Shown here: positions 16,036 through 24,565 of the stretch, piece by piece
Position numbering within the stretch: position 1 is the stretch's first letter
How the letters are laid out: each line of letters opens with the position of its first letter
NCBI RefSeq assembly: GCF_000187585.1
Contig: NZ_GL732463.1
Span: forward strand, 528,789-577,535
DNA length: 48,747 nucleotides
From: Streptococcus peroris ATCC 700780
Lineage (GTDB): Bacteria; Bacillota; Bacilli; Lactobacillales; Streptococcaceae
Direction: 5' to 3'
Program-made: the position numbers and the translations under genes
The notes under the pieces: generated by a model
The model's input: the letters and a program-made list of their open reading frames with translations, nothing else
What the model was told of the DNA's origin: nothing
Databases searched by the model: none

Positions 16036-16969
16036 TTATAAACTCCTGTTTTACAGCCTTGCATCCTTGAACACTGCCTCGTCGTCTCATTTCAGCCTCA
16101 ATGCTATTTAGAACTTCCCATTTATTGAGGCTCCACATAGGACCAATCAGCATATCTCTGGGGGCATCTCCTGTGATTCTATGAATAACGATATGTTTGG
16201 GAATGATTTCTAGTTGGTCACAGACGACTTTGACATAGTCGTCTTGACTCATGAGTTGTAGACGCCCGTCATGATAGTCTCGTTGCATTCGAGTGTTGGT
16301 CATGAGGTGAAGTAGATGAAGTTTAATTCCTTGAATATCATTATCCGTTACACAGCGACGAACATTTTCGACCATCATGTCATGCGTTTCTCCTGGAAGA
16401 CCGTTGATTAAGTGAGAAACAATCTCTGCTTTAGGAACTTGCTTACGAATCCGCTGTACAGTCTCTACATAGAGTTCATAGCTATGAGCGCGATTAATCA
16501 ATTCAGATGTTGTTTCAAAGGTCGTCTGTAAACCGAGTTCGATAGTCACATGCATACGTTCGGTCAATTCTGCTAGGTAGGCCATGGTTTCATCTGGCAA
16601 GCAGTCTGGTCTTGTTCCAATGTTAATCCCAACGACTCCTGGTTCGTTGATGGCTTGTTCATAGCGCTCGCGAATCACTTCGACAGACTCATGAGTATTG
16701 GTAAAATTTTGAAAATATACCAGATATTTTTGAACATCTGGCCATTTACGGTGCATAAAGTCTATTTCTTTATAAAATTGCTCACGAATAGGAGCGTCAG
16801 GTGCAACGATTGCATCTCCAGATCCAGAAACTGTACAAAACGTACAGCCCCCATGTGCTACAGTTCCATCTCGATTGGGACAATCAAATCCAGCATCAAT
16901 AGGAACTTTAAAAGTCTTTTCTCCAAAAAGTTTTCGATAGTAATCATTCAAGGTATTATAGGATTTCAT
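16019..16969 (-). CDS. ytqA: TIGR01212-family radical SAM protein (YtqA)
   Basis: This is a radical SAM iron-sulfur protein of 316 residues. The cluster motif is C30-x11-C42-x2-C45 (FDCPNRDGTVAHGGCTFC), the spaced form seen in the TIGR01212/YtqA group, followed by INIGTRPDC and LGLQTT. Its partner mnmM overlaps its 3' end by 17 bases, which hints at a shared role in tRNA wobble modification. The ATG at 16969 is chosen: upstream in-frame codons lie within the promoter. The start codon lies one base from the predicted transcription start, so the mRNA may be leaderless. Confidence 0.85.
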   Translation of the reverse strand: MKSYNTLNDYYRKLFGEKTFKVPIDAGFDCPNRDGTVAHGGCTFCTVSGSGDAIVAPDAPIREQFYKEIDFMHRKWPDVQKYLVYFQNFTNTHESVEVIRERYEQAINEPGVVGINIGTRPDCLPDETMAYLAELTERMHVTIELGLQTTFETTSELINRAHSYELYVETVQRIRKQVPKAEIVSHLINGLPGETHDMMVENVRRCVTDNDIQGIKLHLLHLMTNTRMQRDYHDGRLQLMSQDDYVKVVCDQLEIIPKHIVIHRITGDAPRDMLIGPMWSLNKWEVLNSIEAEMRRRGSVQGCKAVKQEFINEKTT

Positions 16970-16976
16970 AGCTAAT

Positions 16977-17005
16977 ATTATATCAGAAAACACTTGTAAA
17001 CTCAA
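16977..17005 (-). promoter_or_regulatory. Promoter of the ytqA operon
   Basis: On the minus strand: TTGAGT (17005-17000), 17 bp, TATAAT (16982-16977) with an extended TGA. The predicted start of transcription is about 16970, next to the A of the ATG at 16969. Confidence 0.75.
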
Positions 17006-17067
17006 AGTTAGTAAGCCTTTGAAAAGTTGTTAAAAAGTATGAACATCAAAAAATAATAAAAAAGGCC

Positions 17068-17094
17068 TTTACAAAAAATAAAAAATGGTATAAT
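17068..17094 (+). promoter_or_regulatory. Promoter of the glucose PTS gene
   Basis: TATAAT (17089-17094) with an extended TGG. TTTACA (17068-17073) sits 15 bp upstream. Transcription would begin near 17101. Confidence 0.7.
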
Positions 17095-17107
17095 AGAGGA
17101 GTGATTG

Positions 17108-17123
17108 ATGCAAACGTTTGCGG
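17108..17123. promoter_or_regulatory. cre/LacI-type operator in the PTS leader
   Basis: ATGCAAACGTTTGCGG contains the perfect 12-bp palindrome GCAAACGTTTGC (17110-17121) and matches the cre consensus except at the last two positions. It lies just after the predicted transcription start, where bound CcpA or a LacI-family repressor would block elongation. A weaker second half-match (GAAATCGCTTGCA) follows at 17123-17135. Confidence 0.55.
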
Positions 17124-17157
17124 AAATCGCTTGCACAAATAATATAAGGAGATTTGA

Positions 17158-19344
17158 ATGATGAAAGATACATTCAAAAATGTCTTGTCTTTCGAATTTT
17201 GGCAAAAATTCGGTAAGGCTTTAATGGTTGTTATCGCTGTTATGCCAGCGGCTGGATTGATGATTTCAATTGGGAAATCACTTGTGATGATTAATCCTAA
17301 CTTTGCTCCCCTAGTTATTACTGGTGGTGTTCTAGAGCAAATCGGTTGGGGAGTTATTGGGAACTTGCACATTTTATTTGCTCTAGCTATCGGAGGAAGC
17401 TGGGCTAAAGAACGTGCTGGCGGTGCCTTTGCAGCAGGTCTTGCCTTTATTTTAATTAACCGTATCACTGGTACAATCTTTGGTGTATCAGGAGATATGT
17501 TAAAAGATCCAAATGCTATGGTTTCAACGCTGTTAGGTGGATCAATTAAAGTTTCTGATTACTTTATCAGCGTTATGGAAGCACCAGCACTTAACATGGG
17601 TGTGTTCGTAGGGATTATTTCTGGTTTTGTAGGGGCTACTGCCTTTAACAAATACTATAACTTCCGTAAGCTTCCTGATGCTCTATCGTTCTTTAACGGG
17701 AAACGTTTTGTACCATTTGTTGTTATCCTTCGTTCAGCAATTGCAGCGATTGTTCTTTCAATTGCTTGGCCACTTGTTCAAACAGGTATCAACAACTTTG
17801 GTATTTGGATTGCGAATTCTCAAGAAACAGCTCCAGTTCTAGCGCCATTCTTGTATGGTACTTTGGAACGTTTGCTCTTGCCATTCGGACTTCACCACAT
17901 GTTAACTATCCCAATGAACTACACAGCTCTTGGTGGTACTTATGATGTTTTAACTGGTGCAGCAAAAGGAACTCAAGTGTTTGGTCAAGATCCACTCTGG
18001 CTTGCATGGGTTACTGACCTTGTAAACCTTAAAGGTACTGACGCAGCTCAATACCAACACTTGTTAGATACAGTACATCCAGCTCGTTTCAAAGTTGGAC
18101 AAATGATTGGTTCGTTTGGTATCTTGATGGGTATCATTGTTGCGATTTACCGTAACGTTGATCCAGATAAGAAACACCAATACAAAGGTATGATGATTGC
18201 AACTGCTCTTGCAACATTCTTGACAGGGGTAACTGAACCAATCGAATACATGTTCATGTTCATCGCAACACCTCTTTACCTTGTTTACGCTCTTGTTCAA
18301 GGTGCTGCTTTTGCAATGGCTGATATTGTGAACCTTCGTGTACACTCATTCGGTTCAATCGAATTCTTGACTCGTACTCCGCTAGCTATCAACGCTGGTC
18401 TTGGTATGGATATTGTTAACTTTATTTGGGTGACAGTACTCTTTGCATTTATCATGTACTTTATCGCTAACTTCATGATTAAGAAATTCAACTATGCAAC
18501 ACCAGGACGTAACGGTAACTATGAAAACGCCGATGCTTCTTCTGAATCTTCAGCTACTGGTGAAACTAAAGTTGCAGAAGCTTCTCAGGCAGTTAACATC
18601 ATCAACCTTCTTGGTGGACGTGCCAACATTGTCGATGTGGACGCATGTATGACTCGTCTTCGTGTAACTGTAAAAGACGCTGAAAAAGTTGGAACAGAAG
18701 AACAATGGAAAGCAGAAGGAGCTATGGGACTTGTCATGAAAGGACAAGGTGTCCAAGCTATCTACGGACCTAAAGCTGACGTTTTAAAATCAGATATCCA
18801 AGATATTCTTGATTCAGGTGAGGTGATTCCTGAAACTCTTCCAAGTCAAATGACAGCAGCTCAACAAAATACTGTAGCATTTAAAGGTGTGACCGAAGAA
18901 GTTTACTCAGTTGCTGACGGTCAAGTTATTGAATTGGAACAAGTGAAGGATCCTGTATTCGCGCAAAAAATGATGGGTGATGGATTTGCAGTGGAACCAG
19001 CAAACGGAAACATTGTATCTCCAGTTGCAGGTACTGTGTCAAGTATCTTCCCAACTAAACACGCTCTTGGTCTTGTGACTGCAGAAGGTCTTGAAGTTCT
19101 TGTTCACATTGGTCTTGATACTGTAAGCCTTGAAGGAAAACCATTCGATGTGAAGGTTTCAGAAGGTCAAGCAGTAACTGCGGGTGATCTTCTTGTCACA
19201 GCTGACTTGGCTACTATTCGTGAAGCAGGTCGTGAAACTACTACGGTTGTAGTCTTCACAAATGGTGACGCGATTAAGTCTGTTAAATTGGAACAAACAG
19301 GTTCTCTTGCAGCTAACACGCCAGTTGCAAAAGTAGAATTGTAA
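17158..19344 (+). CDS. ptsG: PTS glucose-type transporter EIICBA
   Basis: This membrane permease phosphorylates glucose, or a close sugar, during uptake using phosphate from HPr. It is 728 residues with fused domains in the order IIC (about 1-445, ten helices), IIB (about 470-560) and IIA (about 595-728). The phospho-cysteine is Cys497 in DVDACMTRLRV and the IIA active histidine is His650 in VLVHIGLDT, with the helper His635 in TKHALGL. AAGGAG at 17146-17151 supports ATG 17158, though ATG 17161 is also possible. It is monocistronic, with a cre-like palindrome in its leader and a terminator behind it. The glucose specificity is by family resemblance. Confidence 0.9.
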   Translation: MMKDTFKNVLSFEFWQKFGKALMVVIAVMPAAGLMISIGKSLVMINPNFAPLVITGGVLEQIGWGVIGNLHILFALAIGGSWAKERAGGAFAAGLAFILINRITGTIFGVSGDMLKDPNAMVSTLLGGSIKVSDYFISVMEAPALNMGVFVGIISGFVGATAFNKYYNFRKLPDALSFFNGKRFVPFVVILRSAIAAIVLSIAWPLVQTGINNFGIWIANSQETAPVLAPFLYGTLERLLLPFGLHHMLTIPMNYTALGGTYDVLTGAAKGTQVFGQDPLWLAWVTDLVNLKGTDAAQYQHLLDTVHPARFKVGQMIGSFGILMGIIVAIYRNVDPDKKHQYKGMMIATALATFLTGVTEPIEYMFMFIATPLYLVYALVQGAAFAMADIVNLRVHSFGSIEFLTRTPLAINAGLGMDIVNFIWVTVLFAFIMYFIANFMIKKFNYATPGRNGNYENADASSESSATGETKVAEASQAVNIINLLGGRANIVDVDACMTRLRVTVKDAEKVGTEEQWKAEGAMGLVMKGQGVQAIYGPKADVLKSDIQDILDSGEVIPETLPSQMTAAQQNTVAFKGVTEEVYSVADGQVIELEQVKDPVFAQKMMGDGFAVEPANGNIVSPVAGTVSSIFPTKHALGLVTAEGLEVLVHIGLDTVSLEGKPFDVKVSEGQAVTAGDLLVTADLATIREAGRETTTVVVFTNGDAIKSVKLEQTGSLAANTPVAKVEL

Positions 19345-19350
19345 TCGATT

Positions 19351-19384
19351 AGGGGTTGGAAGTATTTTTCCAACCTCTTGTTTA
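19351..19384 (+). terminator. Terminator after ptsG
   Basis: GGGGTTGGAA pairs with TTCCAACCTC, leaving a loop of about five bases, followed by TTGTTT. Confidence 0.7.
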
Positions 19385-19396
19385 TAGGAGAAAAGG

Positions 19397-20215
19397 ATGA
19401 AATTTTTAACACTTAATACTCATAGTTGGATGGAAAAAAATCCTGAAGAAAAATTTCAGCTCTTGTTACAAGATATATTTGAAAACAATTATGATTTGAT
19501 TTGTTTTCAAGAGATTAACCAAGAAATCACATCATCTCAAGTAGATGCTGGTCCATTTTATTTTCCGTTACCTTCAGCAGAACCGATTCACCAAGACCAT
19601 TATGTCCGTCTTTTGGTTGAACAGTTAGCTGAGAAAGGATTGAAATACTACTGGACATGGGCTTATAATCATATCGGTTATGACCGCTATCATGAAGGTG
19701 TTGCAATTCTCTCTAAAACACCTATTGAAGCGCGTGAGATTTTGGTTTCAGATGTAGATGATCCGACAGATTATCACACTCGCCGCGTTGCTTTGGCAGA
19801 AACAGTAGTAGAAGGCAAAGAACTTGCAGTCGCGAGTGTACATCTTTCATGGTGGGGTAAAGGATTCCAAGAGGAATGGGCACGTTTTGAAGCAGTTCTG
19901 AAAGAGCTAAACAAACCTCTTTTACTAGCCGGTGATTTTAATAATCCTGCTGGTCAAGAAGGTTATCAAGCTATTTTAGCTAGTCCACTAGAGTTGCAAG
20001 ATGCATTTGAAGTTGCAAAAGAGAGAAGGGGTAGCTATACTGTTCCACCTGAAATTGATGGTTGGAAGGGTAACAGTGAGCCTCTTCGAATCGATTATGT
20101 TTTTACGACAAAGGATATACAGATAGAGAGTTTACACGTGGTGTTTGATGGCAAACAAAATCCACAAGTTAGTGATCACTATGGTCTACAAGCAGAACTA
20201 TCATGGAAAAACTAA
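19397..20215 (+). CDS. Endonuclease/exonuclease/phosphatase family protein
   Basis: This is a metal-dependent hydrolase of the EEP fold (DNase I, exonuclease III, phosphodiesterases), 272 residues, cytoplasmic by absence of a signal peptide. Motifs in order are LTLNTHSW (N-terminal), CFQEINQE (metal-binding Glu), the histidine strand VASVHLSWWG, LAGDFNNPAG (Asp and Asn) and the C-terminal SDHYGL (catalytic Asp-His). The substrate is unknown; nucleic acid or phosphoester compounds are both possible. TAGGAGAAAAGG precedes the ATG. It follows the PTS terminator by only 12 bases, so it probably depends on read-through. Confidence 0.8.
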   Translation: MKFLTLNTHSWMEKNPEEKFQLLLQDIFENNYDLICFQEINQEITSSQVDAGPFYFPLPSAEPIHQDHYVRLLVEQLAEKGLKYYWTWAYNHIGYDRYHEGVAILSKTPIEAREILVSDVDDPTDYHTRRVALAETVVEGKELAVASVHLSWWGKGFQEEWARFEAVLKELNKPLLLAGDFNNPAGQEGYQAILASPLELQDAFEVAKERRGSYTVPPEIDGWKGNSEPLRIDYVFTTKDIQIESLHVVFDGKQNPQVSDHYGLQAELSWKN

Positions 20216-20245
20216 ACAAGGAATTTTAGTAAAAACAAACAAGTC

Positions 20246-20267
20246 CCCCTTCTACTGACAGAAGGGG
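20246..20267 (+). terminator. Terminator-like hairpin after the EEP gene
   Basis: CCCCTTCT/AGAAGGGG is a perfect 8-bp stem, followed by a T-rich but interrupted tail (TTGATTTATT). Confidence 0.7.
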
Positions 20268-20315
20268 TTGATTTATTAAAAGAGTTAATATGAGTAAAAT
20301 TTTTTATAGAATAAC

Positions 20316-20343
20316 TTGTAAAAAAAATAAAATCTTATAAAAT
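20316..20343 (+). promoter_or_regulatory. Candidate promoter of cppA
   Basis: TTGTAA (20316-20321), 16 bp, TAAAAT (20338-20343). Confidence 0.45.
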
Positions 20344-20363
20344 AAAAAGTGTTGGAGGAATTT

Positions 20364-21089
20364 ATGAGTGTGAATCAAATTGTGCGTATGATCCCGACGC
20401 TAAAGGTGAATAATAGAAATTTAAATGAACTGTTTTATGTTGAAAATTTGGGTATGAAACCTTTACTTGAGGAGTCAGCCTTTTTATCACTTGGAGACCA
20501 GTCAGGTATTGAAAAGTTGGTTTTAGAAGAATCTCCAAGTATGAGAAGTCGTAAGGTTGAAGGGGTAAAAAAATTAGCTAGATTAATTGTAAAAGTAGAG
20601 AATCCATCTGAGATTGAAGCGTTACTAGCTAGAATGGATAAAATCCCTCCACTCTATAAGGGAAATAAGGGATATGCTTTTGAAGCACTTTCTCCAGAAG
20701 GGGATTGTGTCCTTATCCATGCTGAAGATGACATCAAGAATTTGAAAAAGGTTGAGGATGAAATCACTTTTTCAAAAGACGAGAGCATGAAATATTTGAC
20801 TGCATTTGAAATCTCAGTAGAAGTTAACTTGCCAGACGAGACAAGGAGCTTACTCGAAAAGGAAGATATTGAGGGCCGACTAGCTTTTAATCAAGCTCAA
20901 GGTAGTGATTTACTTGTTGAAAATAATGTAACTTGGGACTTGTCTATGTTAAAATTCCAAGTAAAAGAGTTTAACCTTGCTATTCTCCGTCAGCGTTTTG
21001 AAACTGCTGATTGCTTTGTCCCTAAGTCTGAAAAATTTTTCCTAACCAAGGATTCCAACAATATTGAATTATGGTTTGAACAAGTATGA
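20364..21089 (+). CDS. cppA: CppA family protein (C3-degrading proteinase homologue)
   Basis: This 241-residue protein matches the streptococcal CppA family, reported in pneumococcus as a complement C3-degrading proteinase. The fold is glyoxalase/VOC-like: an N-terminal half (VNQIVRMIPTLKVNNRNLNELFYVENLGM) and a second part after about 130. It has no signal peptide, so how it would meet host complement is unclear. The start is ATG 20364, with TTGGAGGAA just upstream; the in-frame TTG overlapping that site was rejected. Its stop overlaps the next gene by ATGA, and a transporter gene follows. Confidence 0.85.
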   Translation: MSVNQIVRMIPTLKVNNRNLNELFYVENLGMKPLLEESAFLSLGDQSGIEKLVLEESPSMRSRKVEGVKKLARLIVKVENPSEIEALLARMDKIPPLYKGNKGYAFEALSPEGDCVLIHAEDDIKNLKKVEDEITFSKDESMKYLTAFEISVEVNLPDETRSLLEKEDIEGRLAFNQAQGSDLLVENNVTWDLSMLKFQVKEFNLAILRQRFETADCFVPKSEKFFLTKDSNNIELWFEQV

Positions 21090-22024
21090 AGCAAGAAATC
21101 ATTCAAAAAATAAAGCAACAAATTGAGGCAGGGATTTATCCTGGTGCCTCTTTTGCATATTATCAGGATGGCGCTTGGACCGACTGGTATCTTGGAGAAT
21201 CAAATCCAGAAATAGCTGAAAAAACTCGAAAGGGTTTGGTCTATGATTTGGCTAGTGTCAGTAAAGTCGTTGGAGTTGGAACAGTCTTAACCTTCTTGTG
21301 GAAGGCAGGTAAGATTGAGTTAGATGACTCTATAAAAGATTATCTTCCGGAAGCGGATTATCCAGACATCACCATTCGACAATTATTAACGCATACAACA
21401 GACTTAGATCCCTTTATCCCTAATCGTGACCAACTGACTTCAGAGCAGCTGAGAGAGGCCATGTTTCATCTAAATAGACGAGAAAAACGTTCTTTTCTTT
21501 ATTCGGATGTACATTTTCTCTTGCTAGGCTTTCTTTTGGAAGATTACTTTAAGAAAGACTTGGATGTGATTTTACAGGAGCAAGTTTTGACTCCATGGAA
21601 GATGGGAGAAACCCGATTTGGACCAGTTCCAAGTGCTGTTCCAACCGTTCGTGGACAGAAAGCAGGAGTCGTTCATGATCCCAAGGCTCGTGTGCTTGGA
21701 AAACATGCTGGAAGTGCAGGTTTATTTTCTACAGTGGCTGATTTGAAGATCTTTTTGGAGCGCTATTTAAAAGATTCATTTGCAGAAGAGTTAACACAGA
21801 ATTTTTCAGATTTAGATGATAAGGAACGTTCCTTGGCCTGGAATCTTGAAGGTGATTGGCTAGACCATACAGGCTATACTGGAACCTTTATCATGTGGAA
21901 TCGTAACAAACAAGAAGCTGTTATCTTTCTATCCAATCGGACTTATGAGAGGGATGAACGTGCCCAGTGGATTTTGGATCGCAACCAAGTCATGGATTTG
22001 ATTCGTCAGGAGGATAGGTACTAA
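21086..22024 (+). CDS. Serine hydrolase (beta-lactamase/class C family)
   Basis: This is a penicillin-binding-like or esterase-type serine hydrolase of 312 residues without a signal peptide, so probably a cytoplasmic esterase or peptidase. The SxxK motif is Ser57-Val-Ser-Lys60 (DLASVSKVVG). The YxN-like motif reads Tyr139-Ser-Asp141, and HAGSAGLFSTV stands near the third motif. LLTHTTDL is the usual family segment. It overlaps cppA by four bases and the EamA gene follows after four bases, so the three are one operon. The substrate is unknown. Confidence 0.82.
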   Translation: MKQEIIQKIKQQIEAGIYPGASFAYYQDGAWTDWYLGESNPEIAEKTRKGLVYDLASVSKVVGVGTVLTFLWKAGKIELDDSIKDYLPEADYPDITIRQLLTHTTDLDPFIPNRDQLTSEQLREAMFHLNRREKRSFLYSDVHFLLLGFLLEDYFKKDLDVILQEQVLTPWKMGETRFGPVPSAVPTVRGQKAGVVHDPKARVLGKHAGSAGLFSTVADLKIFLERYLKDSFAEELTQNFSDLDDKERSLAWNLEGDWLDHTGYTGTFIMWNRNKQEAVIFLSNRTYERDERAQWILDRNQVMDLIRQEDRY

Positions 22025-22028
22025 ACCG

Positions 22029-22937
22029 ATGTCAAGACTTTTAAAGGGGACAATATATACTATTGTTGCAGGGATAGCCTGGGGTTTATCAGGTACGAGT
22101 GGTCAATATCTAATGGCTCACGGAATTTCTGCCATCCTATTAACCAATATTCGCTTGATTATTGCAGGTTTATTACTTGTTATCATGGCTTATGCTAGAT
22201 CAAAAGAGCAATTGTTAGCATTTGTCAAAGACCGAGATAGTTTAAAATCACTTTTACTTTTTTCCTTATTTGGCCTTTTTTTAAATCAGTTTGCTTATTT
22301 GGCAGCTATTCAAGAGACCAATGCAGGAACTGCAACGGTCTTGCAATATGTTTGTCCAATCGGCATTTTACTTTATACCTGTATTAAGGATAGGGTAGCA
22401 CCTACGATTGCAGAGATTATCTCAATTGTACTAGCAATAGGAGGCACCTTTTTAATTGCAACTCATGGTCAGCTGCATGAATTATCGATGACTCCAGCCG
22501 GTCTTTTCTGGGGACTTTTTTCAGCATTTACTTATGCGCTATACATTATTATCCCAATCACTTTGATTCAGAAATGGGGCAGTATGCCAGTAATTGGAAT
22601 AGGAATGCTTTTCTCTGGAATACTAGCTTCTCCCTTTACAGGTCTCTTTCATGCTGATTTATCTTTTAGTTCAGACCTACTATCAGCTTTTGTCGGGATT
22701 ATTTTGATTGGGACTGTCTTTGCCTACACTCTTTTTCTAAAAGGTGCTAGTATGATAGGACCTGTCAAATCCAGTCTTTTAGCCTCAATTGAACCTATTT
22801 CAGCGGTTTTCTTTGCTTTTATGATTATGAAGGAACAATTTTATCCCATTGATTTTATTGGTATGGCCATGATTTTATCAGCTGTTATAATGATTTCGCT
22901 AAAAGATCTACTACTCGAAAAGAAAGTTGAATCCTAA
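22029..22937 (+). CDS. EamA family (DMT superfamily) transporter
   Basis: This is a ten-helix drug/metabolite transporter with two EamA repeats, 302 residues. The first repeat runs about 6-145 (IVAGIAWGLSGTSGQYLMAHGISAILLTNIRL), the second from about 155 (GLFWGLFSAFTYALYIIIP to the end). The Gly-Ala-rich helix caps and the SLLASIEPISAVFFAFMIMKEQ segment are hallmarks of the family. The cargo cannot be told. It is the last gene of the cppA operon, ending in a bidirectional terminator. Confidence 0.85.
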   Translation: MSRLLKGTIYTIVAGIAWGLSGTSGQYLMAHGISAILLTNIRLIIAGLLLVIMAYARSKEQLLAFVKDRDSLKSLLLFSLFGLFLNQFAYLAAIQETNAGTATVLQYVCPIGILLYTCIKDRVAPTIAEIISIVLAIGGTFLIATHGQLHELSMTPAGLFWGLFSAFTYALYIIIPITLIQKWGSMPVIGIGMLFSGILASPFTGLFHADLSFSSDLLSAFVGIILIGTVFAYTLFLKGASMIGPVKSSLLASIEPISAVFFAFMIMKEQFYPIDFIGMAMILSAVIMISLKDLLLEKKVES

Positions 22938-22967
22938 AAAAATCCACTCATGTAGAGTGGATTTTTG
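22936..22967. terminator. Bidirectional terminator between the EamA gene and uraA
   Basis: AAAAATCCACTC/GAGTGGATTTTT is a perfect 12-bp stem with an ATGTA loop. Confidence 0.92.
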
Positions 22968-22978
22968 TATTTAGATGA

Positions 22979-24262
22979 CTAGTCTTTATTTTCGTATGGC
23001 AAGATTAAGTTTAGGATGATACCTGTCATTGCTGATAGGGCAGTACCTGAAAGGGTAACTGGACCAAGTTTAAGGATTGCTCCTCCAAGTCCAAGTACGA
23101 GCATTGCACTTGCGATGATAAGGTTACGCATTTGACTAAAGTCAACACGTTCTTTGATCAACACTTTCAAACCGTTGCTGGCAATAACTCCGTAAAGAAG
23201 GATAGACATACCACCAAGTACGGCACTAGGGATTGTGGAAATCAAGGCAGTGAATTTACCAAGGAAACTGAGTGCAATGGCGATAAAAGCAGCGTTACGG
23301 ATAACAGAGACAGAAGCGATACGAGTCATCCCAATAACTCCTGTATTTTCTCCATAAGTTGTATTGGCTGGTCCGCCAAGGAAGGCTGATACAGATGTTG
23401 CAATACCGTCACCGAGAAGAGTACGGTGAAGACCTGGTTCTTTCAAAAATTGACGACCACAGATTTGGCTCAAGACCGTGTGGTCACCGATATGTTCAGA
23501 AATAGTTACAATAGCGATAGGCAAGATAGCGATTGTTTCAGGACCAAAGTAGAGGTTGTATTCTTTGAAAGCTCCTTCTGTGTTAAATGGAAGATAGAAT
23601 CCAGGAATTTCAAACCAGTTGGCTTGTAAAACTGGTGTGAAATCGACCAGTCCGAGAAAGAGAGCGAAGATATAGCCACCAATAATGGCAAATAGGAAAG
23701 GAATGATACGGAAAAATCCTTTTCCTTTGGTATTGATAAATGCTGCGATTAGGAAGGTTACTACAGCAACGAGGGCATGTTTCCAGTCACCATCAGCTAC
23801 AAAACCAGCATTTGTAACGGCAGAACCTGCTAAACCAAGACCAATTACGATAATCATAGGTCCAATAATAATTGGTGGTAAGAGTTTATCAATCCATTTT
23901 GTACCTGCAAAGCGAACACTGGCCGCAACAAGGACATACACGAATCCTGTCAGAATAACCCCTGTTTGAGCAGCAGATACATCCCCACCCATTTCTTTCA
24001 TGGCAAGTGACATAGCTGTGATAAAGGCAAAGGAAGATCCAAGGTATACTGGAACTTTAAAGCCAGTAGCAATCATGTAGATCAGTGTTCCAAGACCGGA
24101 TGCAAAGAGGGCAACGGAAACAGGCATTCCTAGAATGAGAGGTACTAGGATGGTTGCTCCAAACATGGCAAAGACGTGTTGGAAACTGAGAAGGATTCCT
24201 TTTCCAACGGAAGGGGATTGATCCACATCTAAAATCAAATCAACAGTTGATTCTTCTTTCAT
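22979..24262 (-). CDS. uraA: Uracil permease (NCS2 family)
   Basis: This is a proton-coupled uracil importer in the cell membrane, 427 residues with about 12-14 membrane segments. It shows the NCS2 signature LGGPANTTYGENTGVIGMTR and the conserved TISEHIGDH. Start ATG 24262 is supported by GAGG 5-9 bases upstream; the reading frame continues 12 codons upstream into the attenuator, which was rejected. The leader carries a PyrR-binding hairpin and a terminator, so uracil uptake is under the same control as the pyr operon in this window. The name pyrP is also used. Confidence 0.93.
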   Translation of the reverse strand: MKEESTVDLILDVDQSPSVGKGILLSFQHVFAMFGATILVPLILGMPVSVALFASGLGTLIYMIATGFKVPVYLGSSFAFITAMSLAMKEMGGDVSAAQTGVILTGFVYVLVAASVRFAGTKWIDKLLPPIIIGPMIIVIGLGLAGSAVTNAGFVADGDWKHALVAVVTFLIAAFINTKGKGFFRIIPFLFAIIGGYIFALFLGLVDFTPVLQANWFEIPGFYLPFNTEGAFKEYNLYFGPETIAILPIAIVTISEHIGDHTVLSQICGRQFLKEPGLHRTLLGDGIATSVSAFLGGPANTTYGENTGVIGMTRIASVSVIRNAAFIAIALSFLGKFTALISTIPSAVLGGMSILLYGVIASNGLKVLIKERVDFSQMRNLIIASAMLVLGLGGAILKLGPVTLSGTALSAMTGIILNLILPYENKD

Positions 24263-24284
24263 AAAAACCTCACTTTTGGGCACC

Positions 24285-24403
24285 AAAAAAGAGCCCATTA
24301 TTTTATAGCAACAGGCTCTCAGAGTAAGACTTTATTAAAAAACATTGTTAGTCTTCATTAAAGAACGATAAGTTTCTGTGTCTTTGTCACCTCACAGGAT
24401 GAC
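24285..24403 (-). promoter_or_regulatory. PyrR-dependent transcription attenuator of uraA
   Basis: On the minus strand the PyrR binding hairpin GTCATCCTGTGAGGTGAC (24403-24386) shows the conserved loop CCTGTGAGG. Downstream, GAGAGCC (24320-24314) pairs with GGGCTCT to form a terminator ending in six T (24290-24285). This is the order expected of a PyrR attenuator. Confidence 0.88.
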
Positions 24404-24425
24404 ATTAAAAACCTTTGCTTGTGAT

Positions 24426-24454
24426 AGTATAGCAGAAAAAATTCGTTTTGTAAA
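24426..24454 (-). promoter_or_regulatory. Promoter of uraA
   Basis: On the minus strand: TTTACA (24454-24449), 17 bp, TATACT (24431-24426) with an extended TGC. The -35 lies inside the last hairpin of the upstream repeat. Confidence 0.75.
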
Positions 24455-24565
24455 CGAATTTTTCCCGAGCCTAGAAATGTGAGAGCGAGGTTCGTTTTGT
24501 AAACGAATTTTTCCCGAGTCAAGAAAAGGGAAAGCGAGGCATGATTTTGTAAATCATTTTTAAAG
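24437..24565. repeat. Three tandem hairpin repeats between rsmG and uraA
   Basis: Two near-identical 49-bp units begin at 24442 and 24491 (TTCGTTTTGTAAACGAA, then TTTTTCCCGAG and a diverged stretch ending GCGAGG). A third, partial copy starts at 24541 (ATGATTTTGTAAATCAT). Each forms a 7-bp stem with a TGT loop. The first and second are followed by T runs on the plus strand, and the minus strand also has A/T flanks, so they can act as terminators after rsmG. The three base differences between copy 3 and the others are all matched on the opposite arm. Confidence 0.8.

Noticed and set aside
24263..24298. 12-codon extension of uracil permease
   Set aside because: The frame runs through the attenuator terminator; ATG 24262 has a ribosome site.
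24437..24565. CRISPR array
   Set aside because: Only three units, self-complementary within each unit, with spacers that are themselves similar; no cas genes nearby.
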